A stretch of DNA of 57,074 bases, from assembly GCA_903953565.1 (NCBI GenBank), contig CAJBKE010000066.1:1-57074 (forward strand). The letters run 5' to 3'. The notes beneath the pieces are model-generated. The model did no database searches. It saw only the letters and a program-made list of their open reading frames with translations, and was not told the DNA's origin. This stretch comes from an uncultured Verrucomicrobiota bacterium. Lineage in GTDB: Bacteria; Verrucomicrobiota; Verrucomicrobiia; Chthoniobacterales; JACTMZ01. Numbering within the stretch: the stretch's first letter is position 1; each line of letters starts with the position of its first letter. Positions 32,991-42,516 of the stretch are shown piece by piece. The position numbers and the translations under genes are program-made.

Positions 32991-34720
32991 GCCAGCCCTC
33001 TGCCCCGATTCCGGACGACGAACTGAGCGCCGAGGAAGTGCGGCAGCAACGCCGCCGTCTGCTCGTACGCCGCCTCCTCACCATCGGACTTCCCGTGCTG
33101 GCCGTGATCGCGATCGCCACCGCAGTGGCCATTCCCCGGATCAAAGACTGGCGCGCCCGCCAATTCACCGAAGAAGCGGAGCTGCTGCTGGGGCAAGGCA
33201 AATTGCAGGAGGCTTTCAACAACGCCGCTTCCGCCATGCAGATGCGGCCGGGTTTGCCCGATGTCCGGCGCACCTATGCCAAGGTCCTGCTCGCCGCGGG
33301 AAAAGCCGAAGGCATGTCCATCCTGCGCACCATGGCCGAAGACGGCAGCGCGAACGCCCAAGATCGCTTGAATCTGACCGACGCTGCGCTGCTGTTCGGC
33401 GACGTGCCGCTGGCCGAACGCGAGGCATTCCAAGTCTTGCAAAGCGGCGAGCGCAATCCCGAGGCATTGCTCCGTTTGGCGCGCGTCCGCTTGGCCCAGC
33501 AACGCGTCGCCGACGCCGTCCAGGCGCTGCGCGAGTCCCGCGAAGCGGGTGGGAATGTGGACGCGACGGTTTTACTCGCGCGTTTACAGCTCGCCGCGAA
33601 CACACCGGAATCCATCAAGGAAGCACTCGCTTTGCTCCGGCCGATCTCCGAGCAACAGGACGAGGACGGACTCGAAGCGCTCCTCGTGCTCGTCGCATCG
33701 CCGTCCCTGCAGTCCCAGGAAGGCCAAGGCTGGGTCGATGCATTGCGCAATCACCCCAAAGCAACCGACGAACAAAAACTCGCCGCGGCCAGCGCGGAAA
33801 TCCAACTCGATCCGCGGCGCTACGCCGAGATCGTGAAGCGGGCCGTCGGGGAATACCGCGGAGGCACGATCGAACAACGCGCCCAGCTGGCGCGCTGGCT
33901 CAACCAAAACCGCGAATACGACGGCGTCCTTGACGTCATCAAAGCTGACGAGGCTGCGGGCCGCAGCGATTTGTTCCTGATCCGCCTCGATGCTATGGCC
34001 GGCCGGGGAGACTGGCAGGAAATCGCCGACCTTTTGCGCGGTGACGGGATTCCCCTGCAGGTTCCGGTCGTTTTGCTTTACCGTGGACGCGCTGCCCGCG
34101 AAATCGGCAGACCGGAGGAGTCGGCCACGTTTTACCGTCGTGCTGTGATCGAGGCTGCTCCCACTCCGGAGGTCATGTGGTATGTCATCAATTATCTACA
34201 ACGCGTCGGAGAGGACGAGGTGCTCGAACAGGAATTGGTAAGACTCTCAGACAACCCCGCCAGTGCGCGCCAGGCCTTCCAGGCCTTGGTGCCCATCGTG
34301 CAGAAGCGCCAGGATGCAGAGGAACTCTACCAACTCTACGACCGCATGTTGAAGCGCCTGCCTGCGGAGCCCGCAGTGCAAAACGACCACCGATATTTCG
34401 CAGCGCTGACCGGAAGGCGCGCCGACGTGAGCGGGGCGCGCAGTCTCGTTGAAGAGCAACCGCGCATGCTGTCTTACCGCATCACCTTGGCCCTCACACA
34501 CCTGAAAAACAGCCAGCCCGAGGCTGCGATGAAAGTCTTCGACGGCATAACTCTCGACCCCATGCAGATCCAGCCCTACCAGCGTGCCGTGCTCGCCGCG
34601 GTTTTGGGCGCCAACGCACGTGAGACGGAGGCCCGCCAACTGGCGCGCAGCGTGCCCGGGGATGTCGTGACGTCGCAGGAGATCGAACTGATCGCGCCCT
34701 ACCGCACCGGCGAAAATTAG
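32987..34720 (+). CDS. Membrane-anchored TPR-like protein
   Basis: A 577-residue protein. After a charged N-terminus there is one hydrophobic segment near residues 38-58 (IGLPVLAVIAIATAVAIP). The rest is a long helical array with TPR-like units (EEAELLLGQGKLQEAFNNA, LVRLSDNPASARQAFQAL). Such proteins usually act as scaffolds in polysaccharide assembly or export. It is coupled to the polymerase gene by an ATGA overlap, so the two products probably work together. Its stop codon (TAG) interlocks with the stop of the convergent Hsp33 gene. Confidence 0.75.
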   Translation: MSQPSAPIPDDELSAEEVRQQRRRLLVRRLLTIGLPVLAVIAIATAVAIPRIKDWRARQFTEEAELLLGQGKLQEAFNNAASAMQMRPGLPDVRRTYAKVLLAAGKAEGMSILRTMAEDGSANAQDRLNLTDAALLFGDVPLAEREAFQVLQSGERNPEALLRLARVRLAQQRVADAVQALRESREAGGNVDATVLLARLQLAANTPESIKEALALLRPISEQQDEDGLEALLVLVASPSLQSQEGQGWVDALRNHPKATDEQKLAAASAEIQLDPRRYAEIVKRAVGEYRGGTIEQRAQLARWLNQNREYDGVLDVIKADEAAGRSDLFLIRLDAMAGRGDWQEIADLLRGDGIPLQVPVVLLYRGRAAREIGRPEESATFYRRAVIEAAPTPEVMWYVINYLQRVGEDEVLEQELVRLSDNPASARQAFQALVPIVQKRQDAEELYQLYDRMLKRLPAEPAVQNDHRYFAALTGRRADVSGARSLVEEQPRMLSYRITLALTHLKNSQPEAAMKVFDGITLDPMQIQPYQRAVLAAVLGANARETEARQLARSVPGDVVTSQEIELIAPYRTGEN

Positions 34721-35499
34721 GCCACCTCGTCGAAGAGTTCGCGCGACAACTCGTGCCGCGTTCCGCAACGCGGACAAGTGACTGTGATGTGCGTGTCATC
34801 ACCGAAGGTGCCGTCAAGGTCCCGCTGCAAAGCCGGCCCGAGCACCTTGGCAATGCGTTCGGGAGAGCAACCGCAGAAAAAACGATAGCGCCGCATTTCC
34901 ATCGGCGGATGAGAGGCGTCATCGGCCAATGCACGGACTTCGTCGGTCCCGACGGCAGCCAACCACTCCTCATCGCAATCGGGCTGCGCCGCGAGAAGAG
35001 CAAAACGGTCTCCACCCAAGTCAAAGTAGCGCGCAGGTCGTTGTTCGCTGCGCGCGTAGTATCCGGCCGCTGCGGCGAAAATGTCCGCGCCGTGAAAATC
35101 GATCGAACTGCGGCGCCGATCACCGCCCGCGCCGGCGATCTCCGCATGCAGGACATTGCCACCGGCGGAACGCACATTGTCCGTGAAGACCTGGCCGGTG
35201 ACGTGGCCCGACGGATTTTCGGCAACCCCGAAAATATTCATCTTTTCCACTTCAAAATGCATCGTCCATGCGCAGGTTTCGGCCTGGGGACGGGAGGCGG
35301 CGTGCAGGGTGAGCGCGGCGAGGAGCAGCTTGAGCTTTTCGTCCGCCCCGCCGCCGAGCACCACGGCGTTCTGCCCGAGATGTAGGTAGACATCCATGAA
35401 CACCGCGCCGAAATCCGCAGAGCAAAGTAGTGCATTGCGCTCCCGCACAAAACGGCAGGCCACCAGCGCGGCATCTTCGTCCGGAGGAAGCGAGTTCAC
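34717..35499 (-). CDS. hslO: Hsp33-family redox chaperone
   Basis: A 260-residue Hsp33 protein, a cytosolic holdase chaperone switched on by oxidation. The C-terminal zinc/redox centre has CGC (within FFCGCSPERI) and CPRC (within VTCPRCGTRH), the four Cys expected. The N-terminal half has RFVRERNALLCSADF, typical of the family. The GTG at 35499 is preferred because it overlaps the stop of the DUF2062 gene as GTGA. An ATG at 35535 would overlap that gene by 40 bases. The gene is convergent with the TPR gene, with shared stop bases. Confidence 0.85.
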   Translation of the reverse strand: MNSLPPDEDAALVACRFVRERNALLCSADFGAVFMDVYLHLGQNAVVLGGGADEKLKLLLAALTLHAASRPQAETCAWTMHFEVEKMNIFGVAENPSGHVTGQVFTDNVRSAGGNVLHAEIAGAGGDRRRSSIDFHGADIFAAAAGYYARSEQRPARYFDLGGDRFALLAAQPDCDEEWLAAVGTDEVRALADDASHPPMEMRRYRFFCGCSPERIAKVLGPALQRDLDGTFGDDTHITVTCPRCGTRHELSRELFDEVA

Positions 35500-36035
35500 G
35501 ATACGGATACCGCGGGTCTCGCATGGCGGCGCCACCAGCGCTCAGCCACCACACCCCAGAGCATGTTGATCAGCGAGAATGCCGCGGCCCCCGCGATCAG
35601 ACCGGTTACAGCGCACCCCAGCAAAAGCGGACCCGGCACTCCCGCGGCAATGTCGAGCAGTTGATCCATGCTCACACCGGCGGGCGCCGGTTGCCGCAGC
35701 AACCACAGGCCAAGACGGTATTGCCAATAGAGAATGATCGGCCATGTCACCGGATTGGTGATCCACACCACCGAAATGGCCGCAGGCACATTGAAACGAA
35801 GAAGATAGGCCGTGATCCCCGACGGCAACATCTGGAACGGGATAGGCATGCAGGCCCAAAAAAGCCCGGCGGCCGCGCCGCAGGCGACGCCACGCCGGGT
35901 CGGCCTCCACAACTCGGGCGAAAACAAACGGTCTCCGAGCATGCGATGCAACCATGTGCCGCGCACGTGGCGCTGGCGGGGGACCTTTTTCAACCACGGA
36001 CGGATCCGCGACCGGCGCAGGCGCATCATGCTCAT
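35496..36035 (-). CDS. DUF2062 membrane protein
   Basis: A 179-residue protein with three hydrophobic segments and the DUF2062 pattern: a basic N-terminus, GVACGAAAGLFWACMPIPFQM, then NVPAAISVVWITNPVTWPI. The function of the family is unknown; members often lie near glycosyltransferases or stress genes. It is translationally linked to the Hsp33 gene through the GTGA overlap and diverges from the PII gene across a 74-bp gap. Confidence 0.8.
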   Translation of the reverse strand: MSMMRLRRSRIRPWLKKVPRQRHVRGTWLHRMLGDRLFSPELWRPTRRGVACGAAAGLFWACMPIPFQMLPSGITAYLLRFNVPAAISVVWITNPVTWPIILYWQYRLGLWLLRQPAPAGVSMDQLLDIAAGVPGPLLLGCAVTGLIAGAAAFSLINMLWGVVAERWWRRHARPAVSVS

Positions 36036-36037
36036 GA

Positions 36038-36448
<411 letters not shown>

Positions 36449-36484
36449 GTTGGAGCCGCGCACGGCTTTCGAGAATCCGTCCAC

Positions 36485-37336
36485 GTGGACTACTTCCAAG
36501 CGCTTGTCCTCGGACTCGTCGAAGGACTTACCGAATACCTGCCGGTCAGTTCCACCGGCCACCTGCTGCTCGCGCAGCGGTTGATGGGCATCGGATCGAG
36601 CACCGCTTCGGACGCCTTTGCCATTTCCATCCAAGGCGGCGCCATCCTCGCCGTGCTCGGCCTTTATCGCGCGCGTGTAGCTCAAATGATGATGGGTTTA
36701 CTCGGTCGGGATCAGACCGGGCGGCATTTGTTGATCAATCTTGTCGCCGCGTTCATTCCGGCTGCCGTGCTCGGCCTGCTCCTGGAGAAGCCGATCAAAA
36801 AATACCTCTTCGGCGGCGATGAATGGGGGCTTTGGCCCGTGGTTGCCGCATGGTTTGTCGGCGGCCTCGCCATCCTCGCCGTGTCATTCGCCCGACGTCG
36901 ACGCGGCGACACACCCACGACCGGACTCGATCTGGACCAGCTGACCATCCGCATGGCACTGATCGTCGGCCTCGTGCAATGCATCGCCATGTGGCCGGGT
37001 GTCAGCCGCAGCCTCGTCACCATCGTCAGCGGCGTGCTGGTCGGATTGTCTTTGCCTGCCGCAGTGGAGCTGAGCTTTCTCCTCGGCGTGATCACGCTGA
37101 CGGCTGCCACGCTTTACGATGCGCTTAAGCACGGACCCGAAATGCTCGCCACCTACGGCGCAGCTCCCCTGCTCATCGGTTTTGTCTCCGCCTGGATCTC
37201 TGCCGTGCTCGCGGTGAAATGGATGGTCGGCTACCTCAAATCCCACGGCATGGAAATCTTCGGATGGTATCGCGTGGCTTTGGCCATCGCCGTGGCCGCG
37301 TGGCTTCTCTGGCCGACCGGAACAGCCACGCCCTGA
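36485..37336 (+). CDS. uppP: Undecaprenyl-diphosphatase
   Basis: A 283-residue integral membrane phosphatase that recycles undecaprenyl pyrophosphate to the monophosphate, the lipid carrier for peptidoglycan and surface polysaccharides. It has both signature blocks: GLVEGLTEYLPVSSTGHLLL near the N-terminus and WPGVSRSLVTIVSG in the middle. About eight hydrophobic segments are visible. The start is a GTG (MDYFQALVLG), which gives the typical N-terminus. It should support the nearby polysaccharide locus as well as cell-wall synthesis. Confidence 0.95.
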   Translation: MDYFQALVLGLVEGLTEYLPVSSTGHLLLAQRLMGIGSSTASDAFAISIQGGAILAVLGLYRARVAQMMMGLLGRDQTGRHLLINLVAAFIPAAVLGLLLEKPIKKYLFGGDEWGLWPVVAAWFVGGLAILAVSFARRRRGDTPTTGLDLDQLTIRMALIVGLVQCIAMWPGVSRSLVTIVSGVLVGLSLPAAVELSFLLGVITLTAATLYDALKHGPEMLATYGAAPLLIGFVSAWISAVLAVKWMVGYLKSHGMEIFGWYRVALAIAVAAWLLWPTGTATP

Positions 37337-37337
37337 C

Positions 37338-37766
37338 ATGGACCCCATCTCACCCGATCTGCAGTCGGTCATTCTTTGCGAAGATGTCCGCACCGAAGTG
37401 AGCGGATCGCAAACCTTGGTCGGCGTCATCGGAGCGATCCCCGCACCCCAGGTTCCGATCGGATTTTTCAAGCTCTGCTTGTGGACACGCTGGTGCGGAG
37501 GCATAGGCAAGTTCCACCAGGATTCACGCCTACTTGATCCGGATGACGAAACCGTGGCCGAGGCCGGCATCGATTTTCAACTGCAGGAGATCGAAGGCAG
37601 TGCAACCAATGTTCACTTCTTCGGCGGCGTGCAGATCAAGAAATTCGGCGTCCACCACGTGGAGATCCGTCTCGACGGCGACATGCGCATGCGCTTCCCC
37701 GTTCCGGTGGTGCAAGTGAACCAGGTCCCTCCCGGGAGTCAGCCCCCTTTCCATCCGCCGGCGTAA
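37338..37766 (+). CDS. DUF6941-like protein
   Basis: A 142-residue soluble protein with no catalytic motif recognised. The opening VILCEDVRTEVSGSQTLVGVIG resembles the DUF6941 group, in which a short sensing or binding beta-rich protein is predicted. It begins directly after uppP and is probably co-transcribed. The C-terminus is Pro-rich and probably disordered. Function is unknown. Confidence 0.6.
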   Translation: MDPISPDLQSVILCEDVRTEVSGSQTLVGVIGAIPAPQVPIGFFKLCLWTRWCGGIGKFHQDSRLLDPDDETVAEAGIDFQLQEIEGSATNVHFFGGVQIKKFGVHHVEIRLDGDMRMRFPVPVVQVNQVPPGSQPPFHPPA

Positions 37767-37909
37767 GACCGAGCCGCAACCTAGTCGAGGACCGCTGCGT
37801 CCGGCATCGCGGGCGCTTTCCACCGTTTTCGGTTGCTCCGGCGTGGCGCACAGGGGCGGACCGCCCGCGCTTGCCGCCCGCCTGAAGGATCTTTAGTCTG
37901 AGGGGACTC

Positions 37910-38662
37910 ATGCGATTGATGCTTCGCAGCGCGCTCGTTCTCCTGGTTGCAGCCACCGCCGCGGTGGCGCAAGACGGCGAAGGTGTTCCCGCCGGCGTGC
38001 GGTATTCCGCGACGCGCAGTGCGGACGGGTTCGACATGCCCGTGGGGAAGCCGGACGCTGTCGGGTATTACCGGTCGCGCGGACTCATCGTCGGCCGCCA
38101 CATGGGAGACGACTGGAACGGCAGTGCCGGCGGCAATACCGACCTTGGCGCGCCTGTCTATGCCACCGCGCACGGGCTGATCATTTACGCCCGCGACGCA
38201 CGCATGGGATGGGGCAAAACGGTCATCATTCGCCACGTCTACTGGGAGAACCAGCGCTGGAAATACGCCGACTCTTTCTACACCCACTTGCACCAAATTT
38301 TTGTCCGGGAAGGCCAGCAGGCCAAGCGGGGACAACTGGTCGGCAGTATCGGCACCAACCGCGGCATGTATGTGGCCCACCTCCACTTCGAGATCCGCAA
38401 GAACCTGCGCATCGGCATAAACCAAGGCTCTTATCGCCGCGACCTCAGCAATTACTTCAAGCCCTACGATTTCATCATCGCCCGCCGCACACTGCCGGGC
38501 GGAAACCGGCGCGTTCGTGTCCCGCTCGACACATTCCGGTTGCAGGCACGAGTGGTCGATACAACCGGCGGCGGGTCGCCTTCGCGCCCGGAGAAGCCGT
38601 CGGGCCAGCAGAGGAGCGGAGGCTTCCGCATCGATCGCTACGGCGGCGAGACCGACCGCTGA
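37910..38662 (+). CDS. M23-family metallopeptidase
   Basis: A 250-residue secreted protein. The N-terminal 21 residues form a signal peptide ending AVAQ. The LytM/M23 domain has GRHMGDDWNG, with the first zinc His and Asp, and later YVAHLHFEI, with the HxH pair. Such enzymes cut peptidoglycan cross-links or act as amidase activators. The C-terminus after residue 200 is basic and Ser/Gly-rich. It is convergent with the citramalate synthase gene, 9 bp apart, with no visible terminator. Confidence 0.85.
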   Translation: MRLMLRSALVLLVAATAAVAQDGEGVPAGVRYSATRSADGFDMPVGKPDAVGYYRSRGLIVGRHMGDDWNGSAGGNTDLGAPVYATAHGLIIYARDARMGWGKTVIIRHVYWENQRWKYADSFYTHLHQIFVREGQQAKRGQLVGSIGTNRGMYVAHLHFEIRKNLRIGINQGSYRRDLSNYFKPYDFIIARRTLPGGNRRVRVPLDTFRLQARVVDTTGGGSPSRPEKPSGQQRSGGFRIDRYGGETDR

Positions 38663-38671
38663 GCAAGCTTC

Positions 38672-40252
38672 CTAGCGGCGCTCCGACTGCAGCACCGCGT
38701 AATCGAAGCTGTCGACCAGCGCCTGCCAACTGGCCTCGATGATATTGTCGGAGACACCGACCGTTCCCCATTCCGATTTGCCGTCCGTCGAGGAGATGAA
38801 AACACGCGTGCGGGCCGCGGTTCCGCGGCGTCCGTTGATGATGCGCACCTTGTAGTCGTCGAGGCGCACTCCGCCGATGACCGGATAATGAGGAACGAGC
38901 GCCAACCGCAGCGCGGCATCGAGCGCGTTGACCGGTCCGTCGCCATGACCTTGTTTGTGCACTTCTTCACCGTTGATCCGGATTTGCACCATCGCGGTGC
39001 ATTTGTTCCAGTCGCCGCTGGGATTGCCGCTCCGCAGGAAGTCGCATTTGTATTCGTCCAATTCGAAGAGCGGCCGGTGCCGTCCAAGAATCCGCAGGAT
39101 AAGCAACTCGAACGAAGCCTCCGCCGACTCGAATTCGTAGCCCTCGTGCTCGAGGCGTTTGACCTCCTGCAGGACCTTGGCCACCTCGGGGGACCCTTTG
39201 GCAAACTGGAAACCCATCGAGGCGGCTTTGACCAGCACGTTGGACTGTCCGGAAAGATCGGAAATGGTCACAACGCGCTCATTGCCGACCAGCGCCGGGT
39301 CGATATGTTCGTAAGTTCGCGCCAATTTCTGGACGGCATGCACATGCAAGCCCCCTTTGTGGGTGAATGCCGCGCCGCCGACGAAGGGAGCGCGGATGTC
39401 ATGAGGCACATTGGCCACCTCGTCGATGAAGCGCGACAGATCGGTCAGTCGCGGCAAGTCGTCGACCAGCGGGCGGCCGCATTTCAGCTGCAGCAGAGGG
39501 ATGATGGTCGTGAGGTTGCAGTTGCCGACCCGCTCGCCGTAACCGTTCATCGTCCCCTGCACCTGCACGGCCCCCGCGTCGACAGCCGCCAGAGCATTGG
39601 CCACACCGAGCCCGCAGTCGTTATGCGTGTGGGCACCGACCGGACAACGCACCGACGCCGCGGCCGCTTTGGTCGCTTCGGCCACGAAAGAAGGAAGACT
39701 TCCGCCATTGGTGTCGCAAAGAACAATGAGATCGGCACCCGCCTCCGCAGCGGCTTTGATCGTGGCCAGAGAATACTGCCGGTCTTCGCGGTAACTGTCG
39801 AAGAAGTGCTCCGCATCATAAAATACTTCCCGCCCGTGCGACTTGAGGAAAGCCACCGTGTCGCGGATCATGGCAAGGTTTTCTTCCAGGGTTACCCCGA
39901 AGACTTCTATGACATGCAGAGGCCATGTTTTGCCCACGACCGTGACCACGGGCGTCCCGGCGTCGAGCAACTGGCGGACCTGCGCATCGTCCTCAACCTT
40001 CACGCCGCCGCGCCTCGTCATGCCGAAAGCCGCGATCTTTGCGTGTTTCCAGGAACGCTTGGCCGCCTCGGCAAAAAATTCGACATCCTTCGGATTCGAA
40101 CCCGGCCATCCGCCCTCGATGTAATCGACGCCGAACTCGTCGAGGCGCTCGGCCACGCGCAACTTGTCCTGCACACTGAAAGAAATGCCCGTGCCCTGCG
40201 TGCCATCACGCAGGGTGGTATCGTAAACAGTGACTTCCGGTGTCTCTTTCAT
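38672..40252 (-). CDS. cimA: Citramalate synthase
   Basis: A 526-residue enzyme of the isopropylmalate-synthase family. It joins pyruvate and acetyl-CoA to (R)-citramalate for threonine-independent isoleucine synthesis. It has the catalytic DTTLRDGTQG, GGWPGSNPKD, the metal-binding HTHNDCGLGVANA and a C-terminal LeuA dimer-type regulatory domain. The GWPGSNPK form and the length of about 525 residues match the CimA branch rather than LeuA. It lies 31 bp after the LOG gene and may be co-transcribed with it. Confidence 0.9.
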   Translation of the reverse strand: MKETPEVTVYDTTLRDGTQGTGISFSVQDKLRVAERLDEFGVDYIEGGWPGSNPKDVEFFAEAAKRSWKHAKIAAFGMTRRGGVKVEDDAQVRQLLDAGTPVVTVVGKTWPLHVIEVFGVTLEENLAMIRDTVAFLKSHGREVFYDAEHFFDSYREDRQYSLATIKAAAEAGADLIVLCDTNGGSLPSFVAEATKAAAASVRCPVGAHTHNDCGLGVANALAAVDAGAVQVQGTMNGYGERVGNCNLTTIIPLLQLKCGRPLVDDLPRLTDLSRFIDEVANVPHDIRAPFVGGAAFTHKGGLHVHAVQKLARTYEHIDPALVGNERVVTISDLSGQSNVLVKAASMGFQFAKGSPEVAKVLQEVKRLEHEGYEFESAEASFELLILRILGRHRPLFELDEYKCDFLRSGNPSGDWNKCTAMVQIRINGEEVHKQGHGDGPVNALDAALRLALVPHYPVIGGVRLDDYKVRIINGRRGTAARTRVFISSTDGKSEWGTVGVSDNIIEASWQALVDSFDYAVLQSERR

Positions 40253-40283
40253 CAGCCCATATCAGGCCAGCCTGTGCGGAGGC

Positions 40284-41333
40284 TCAAGCCTCAGTTTCCG
40301 AGTCGTTGATCGTGTCGATCAACAGGCGCAGCATTCCGAAGTCCGTTTTCTTGGGCGTCAACACCAGGCGGGTCAGGTCGTCGATCTGTCCGCGGAAACT
40401 GGCGCCGACCGACCAAGAGCGCTGTTCGGCCTCCTCGGGAAGAATCCCGGTCTGCTCGATTTTACCGGAGACGAGAATGGCTTGGAATTTCCCGTTCAAC
40501 TTGGCCAGGCTTTCCGGCGTCAGCGGCTTTTTGATGCGGATAACCATGCGTTCCCGCACCCAGCGGTAAGAATCGAATACTTTGTAAAAGTGCTGGATGT
40601 GCTCGATCGCCTCCTCGCACGAATGCAGAATCTTGAAGAAGTGGAAGTCGCTCGGGGAGATGAGCTTCATGCGGAGCAGATCGTTCTTGATGAAGAACTC
40701 CCACGTCTCCCAGTAGCGGCCTTCAGGCGTGTCGAGCAGGATGAGCGGCGTGATCTTGGCTTTGCCGGTTTGCATCAGCGTCAAGCATTCGAAACCTTCA
40801 TCCTGCGTGCCGAAGCCACCCGGAAAAAGCACGAAGGCATCGGTCTCTTTCACGAAATTGACCTTGCGCGTGAAGAAGTAATTGAAATTGATCAGCTTCT
40901 TGTCGCCGTGGATCGTTTCGTTGGCCCGCTGTTCGAAGGGCAGCAGAATGTTCAGGCCGAATCCGTTGTCGCGCCCCGCACCCTTTTGCGCGGCACCCAT
41001 GATCCCATCACCACCGCCGGTGATAACCATGAACCCGCGCTCGACAATCTTGCGCCCCAGTTCCTCCGCCATTTTGAATTCCGCAGTTTCCGGCGCGAGG
41101 CGGGCAGATCCGAAAACGGCGACCTTGCGTCGGTCGGAGTAGGGTTGGAATGCTTTTGAGGCATAGCGCAGCTCTTTGAGGGAGCGGACAAAAAGTTTCA
41201 AATCGGCCACCGGAGCTTTGTCCCGGCCAAGGCGGAGCGCAGTCTGGATCAGTTCCTCGACCAGCTCGGGTGAATGCGCGCACCCGCTTTCGGCCACGAG
41301 CGCTTTTACCGCGGCCTCTTCTTTTGCCTTCAT
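40284..41333 (-). CDS. LOG-family protein (TIGR00730-like), long form
   Basis: A 349-residue protein with the LOG fold. The core motifs GGGDGIMGAAQKGA and LFPGGFGTQDEGFE match the PGGxGTxxE nucleotide/phosphoribohydrolase site. Family members free cytokinin-like bases or cleave nucleotides such as AMP. It is much longer than the usual 190 residues, with about 70 extra residues before the core and 100 after it. The ATG at 41333 (MKAKEEAA) is preferred to a GTG at 41342. It diverges from the DAHP synthase gene. Confidence 0.85.
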   Translation of the reverse strand: MKAKEEAAVKALVAESGCAHSPELVEELIQTALRLGRDKAPVADLKLFVRSLKELRYASKAFQPYSDRRKVAVFGSARLAPETAEFKMAEELGRKIVERGFMVITGGGDGIMGAAQKGAGRDNGFGLNILLPFEQRANETIHGDKKLINFNYFFTRKVNFVKETDAFVLFPGGFGTQDEGFECLTLMQTGKAKITPLILLDTPEGRYWETWEFFIKNDLLRMKLISPSDFHFFKILHSCEEAIEHIQHFYKVFDSYRWVRERMVIRIKKPLTPESLAKLNGKFQAILVSGKIEQTGILPEEAEQRSWSVGASFRGQIDDLTRLVLTPKKTDFGMLRLLIDTINDSETEA

Positions 41334-41432
41334 AGAACACACCAGTATGAATCACGGCAAAAAGGAACGCACGCTAATTCCAGCCTACCCCGTTGCCCTG
41401 CAGGAGGGCCGGTGCTAATACATACAGACCTC

Positions 41433-42449
41433 ATGATTGTCGTTATCCGTCCGCACGCGCCGGCTGAAAAAGTCGAACAGGTCATCCGCGAGATCACCGA
41501 ACTCGGTTATACCCCGAGCCCGATCCGCGGTGAGTTCCAGACCGTGGTCGCCGCGATCGGTGACGAAACAACGCACGCGAGTCTCGAATCCCTGACCGCC
41601 CTGCCCCAAGTCGAGCGCGTTCTGCGTGTGCAAAAGCGCTACAAGCTGGCCAGCCGCGAATCGCGGCCGGAGAGAACCGTCATCGACGTTGGGGGCGTCA
41701 AAATCGGAGGGGACGAATTCGTCCTCATGGCCGGTCCATGCTCAGTGGAAAGCGAAGAACAACTCATGAGCACAGCGCATGCGGTCAAAGCCGCCGGTGC
41801 GACGATCCTGCGCGGCGGCGCGTACAAGCCGCGCACCTCACCCTACGAGTTCCAAGGACTAGGCCCTGAGGGCCTGAAGTTGCTGGCCGCCGCGCGCGAA
41901 GCGACCGGACTGCGCATCATCACCGAAGTTCTCGGTGAGCATGACGTCGAACTGGTCGCCGCGACGGCAGACATTCTGCAAATCGGCGCCCGCAACGCGC
42001 AGAACTTCCAACTTCTCATCGCCTGCGCCCGCAGCGGGAAGCCGGTTCTCCTCAAGCGCGGTATGAGCATGCGCGTCGAAGAGTGGCTGCTTGCCGCCGA
42101 ATACATTCTGGCCCACGGAAATCCCAATGTGATTCTTTGCGAGCGCGGCATCCGCACCTTCGAGAACTACACCCGCAATACCCTCGATCTGGCGGCGGTG
42201 GCCATCGCCAAGCAGGAGACACACCTTCCGGTCATCGTCGATCCGAGCCAAGGATGCGGACGCGCCGATCTGGTCAAGGTCCTCTGCCGCGGCGCCGTCG
42301 CGGTCGGTGCGGACGGCTTGCTGGTCGAGGTTCACCCGAATCCGGCGGAAGCGCTCAGCGACGGACAACAGCAATTGGACCCTGAAGCGTTCGCCGGTCT
42401 CGTTGGAGAGTTGCGCCCCTTTGCGAACGCCGCCAGCCGCCGGCTCTAG
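41433..42449 (+). CDS. aroF: 3-deoxy-7-phosphoheptulonate synthase
   Basis: A 338-residue DAHP synthase of the type I-beta (KDO8PS-like) group, the first step of the shikimate pathway. The N-terminal 70 residues form a ferredoxin-like regulatory domain ([20 protein letters not shown]). The barrel carries [34 protein letters not shown] and VDPSQGCGR. The ATG at 41433 gives the regular N-terminus of this group. The extra upstream frame from 41274 overlaps the LOG gene and is not used. The ferredoxin-like domain usually gives feedback control by aromatic amino acids. Confidence 0.9.
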   Translation: MIVVIRPHAPAEKVEQVIREITELGYTPSPIRGEFQTVVAAIGDETTHASLESLTALPQVERVLRVQKRYKLASRESRPERTVIDVGGVKIGGDEFVLMAGPCSVESEEQLMSTAHAVKAAGATILRGGAYKPRTSPYEFQGLGPEGLKLLAAAREATGLRIITEVLGEHDVELVAATADILQIGARNAQNFQLLIACARSGKPVLLKRGMSMRVEEWLLAAEYILAHGNPNVILCERGIRTFENYTRNTLDLAAVAIAKQETHLPVIVDPSQGCGRADLVKVLCRGAVAVGADGLLVEVHPNPAEALSDGQQQLDPEAFAGLVGELRPFANAASRRL

Positions 42450-42516
42450 GCGGGTCTAGATTTTCGCAGCATTCAGAAGAGACGAACAAAGCCCCTCGAC
42501 AGCCGCCAACTCGTGA

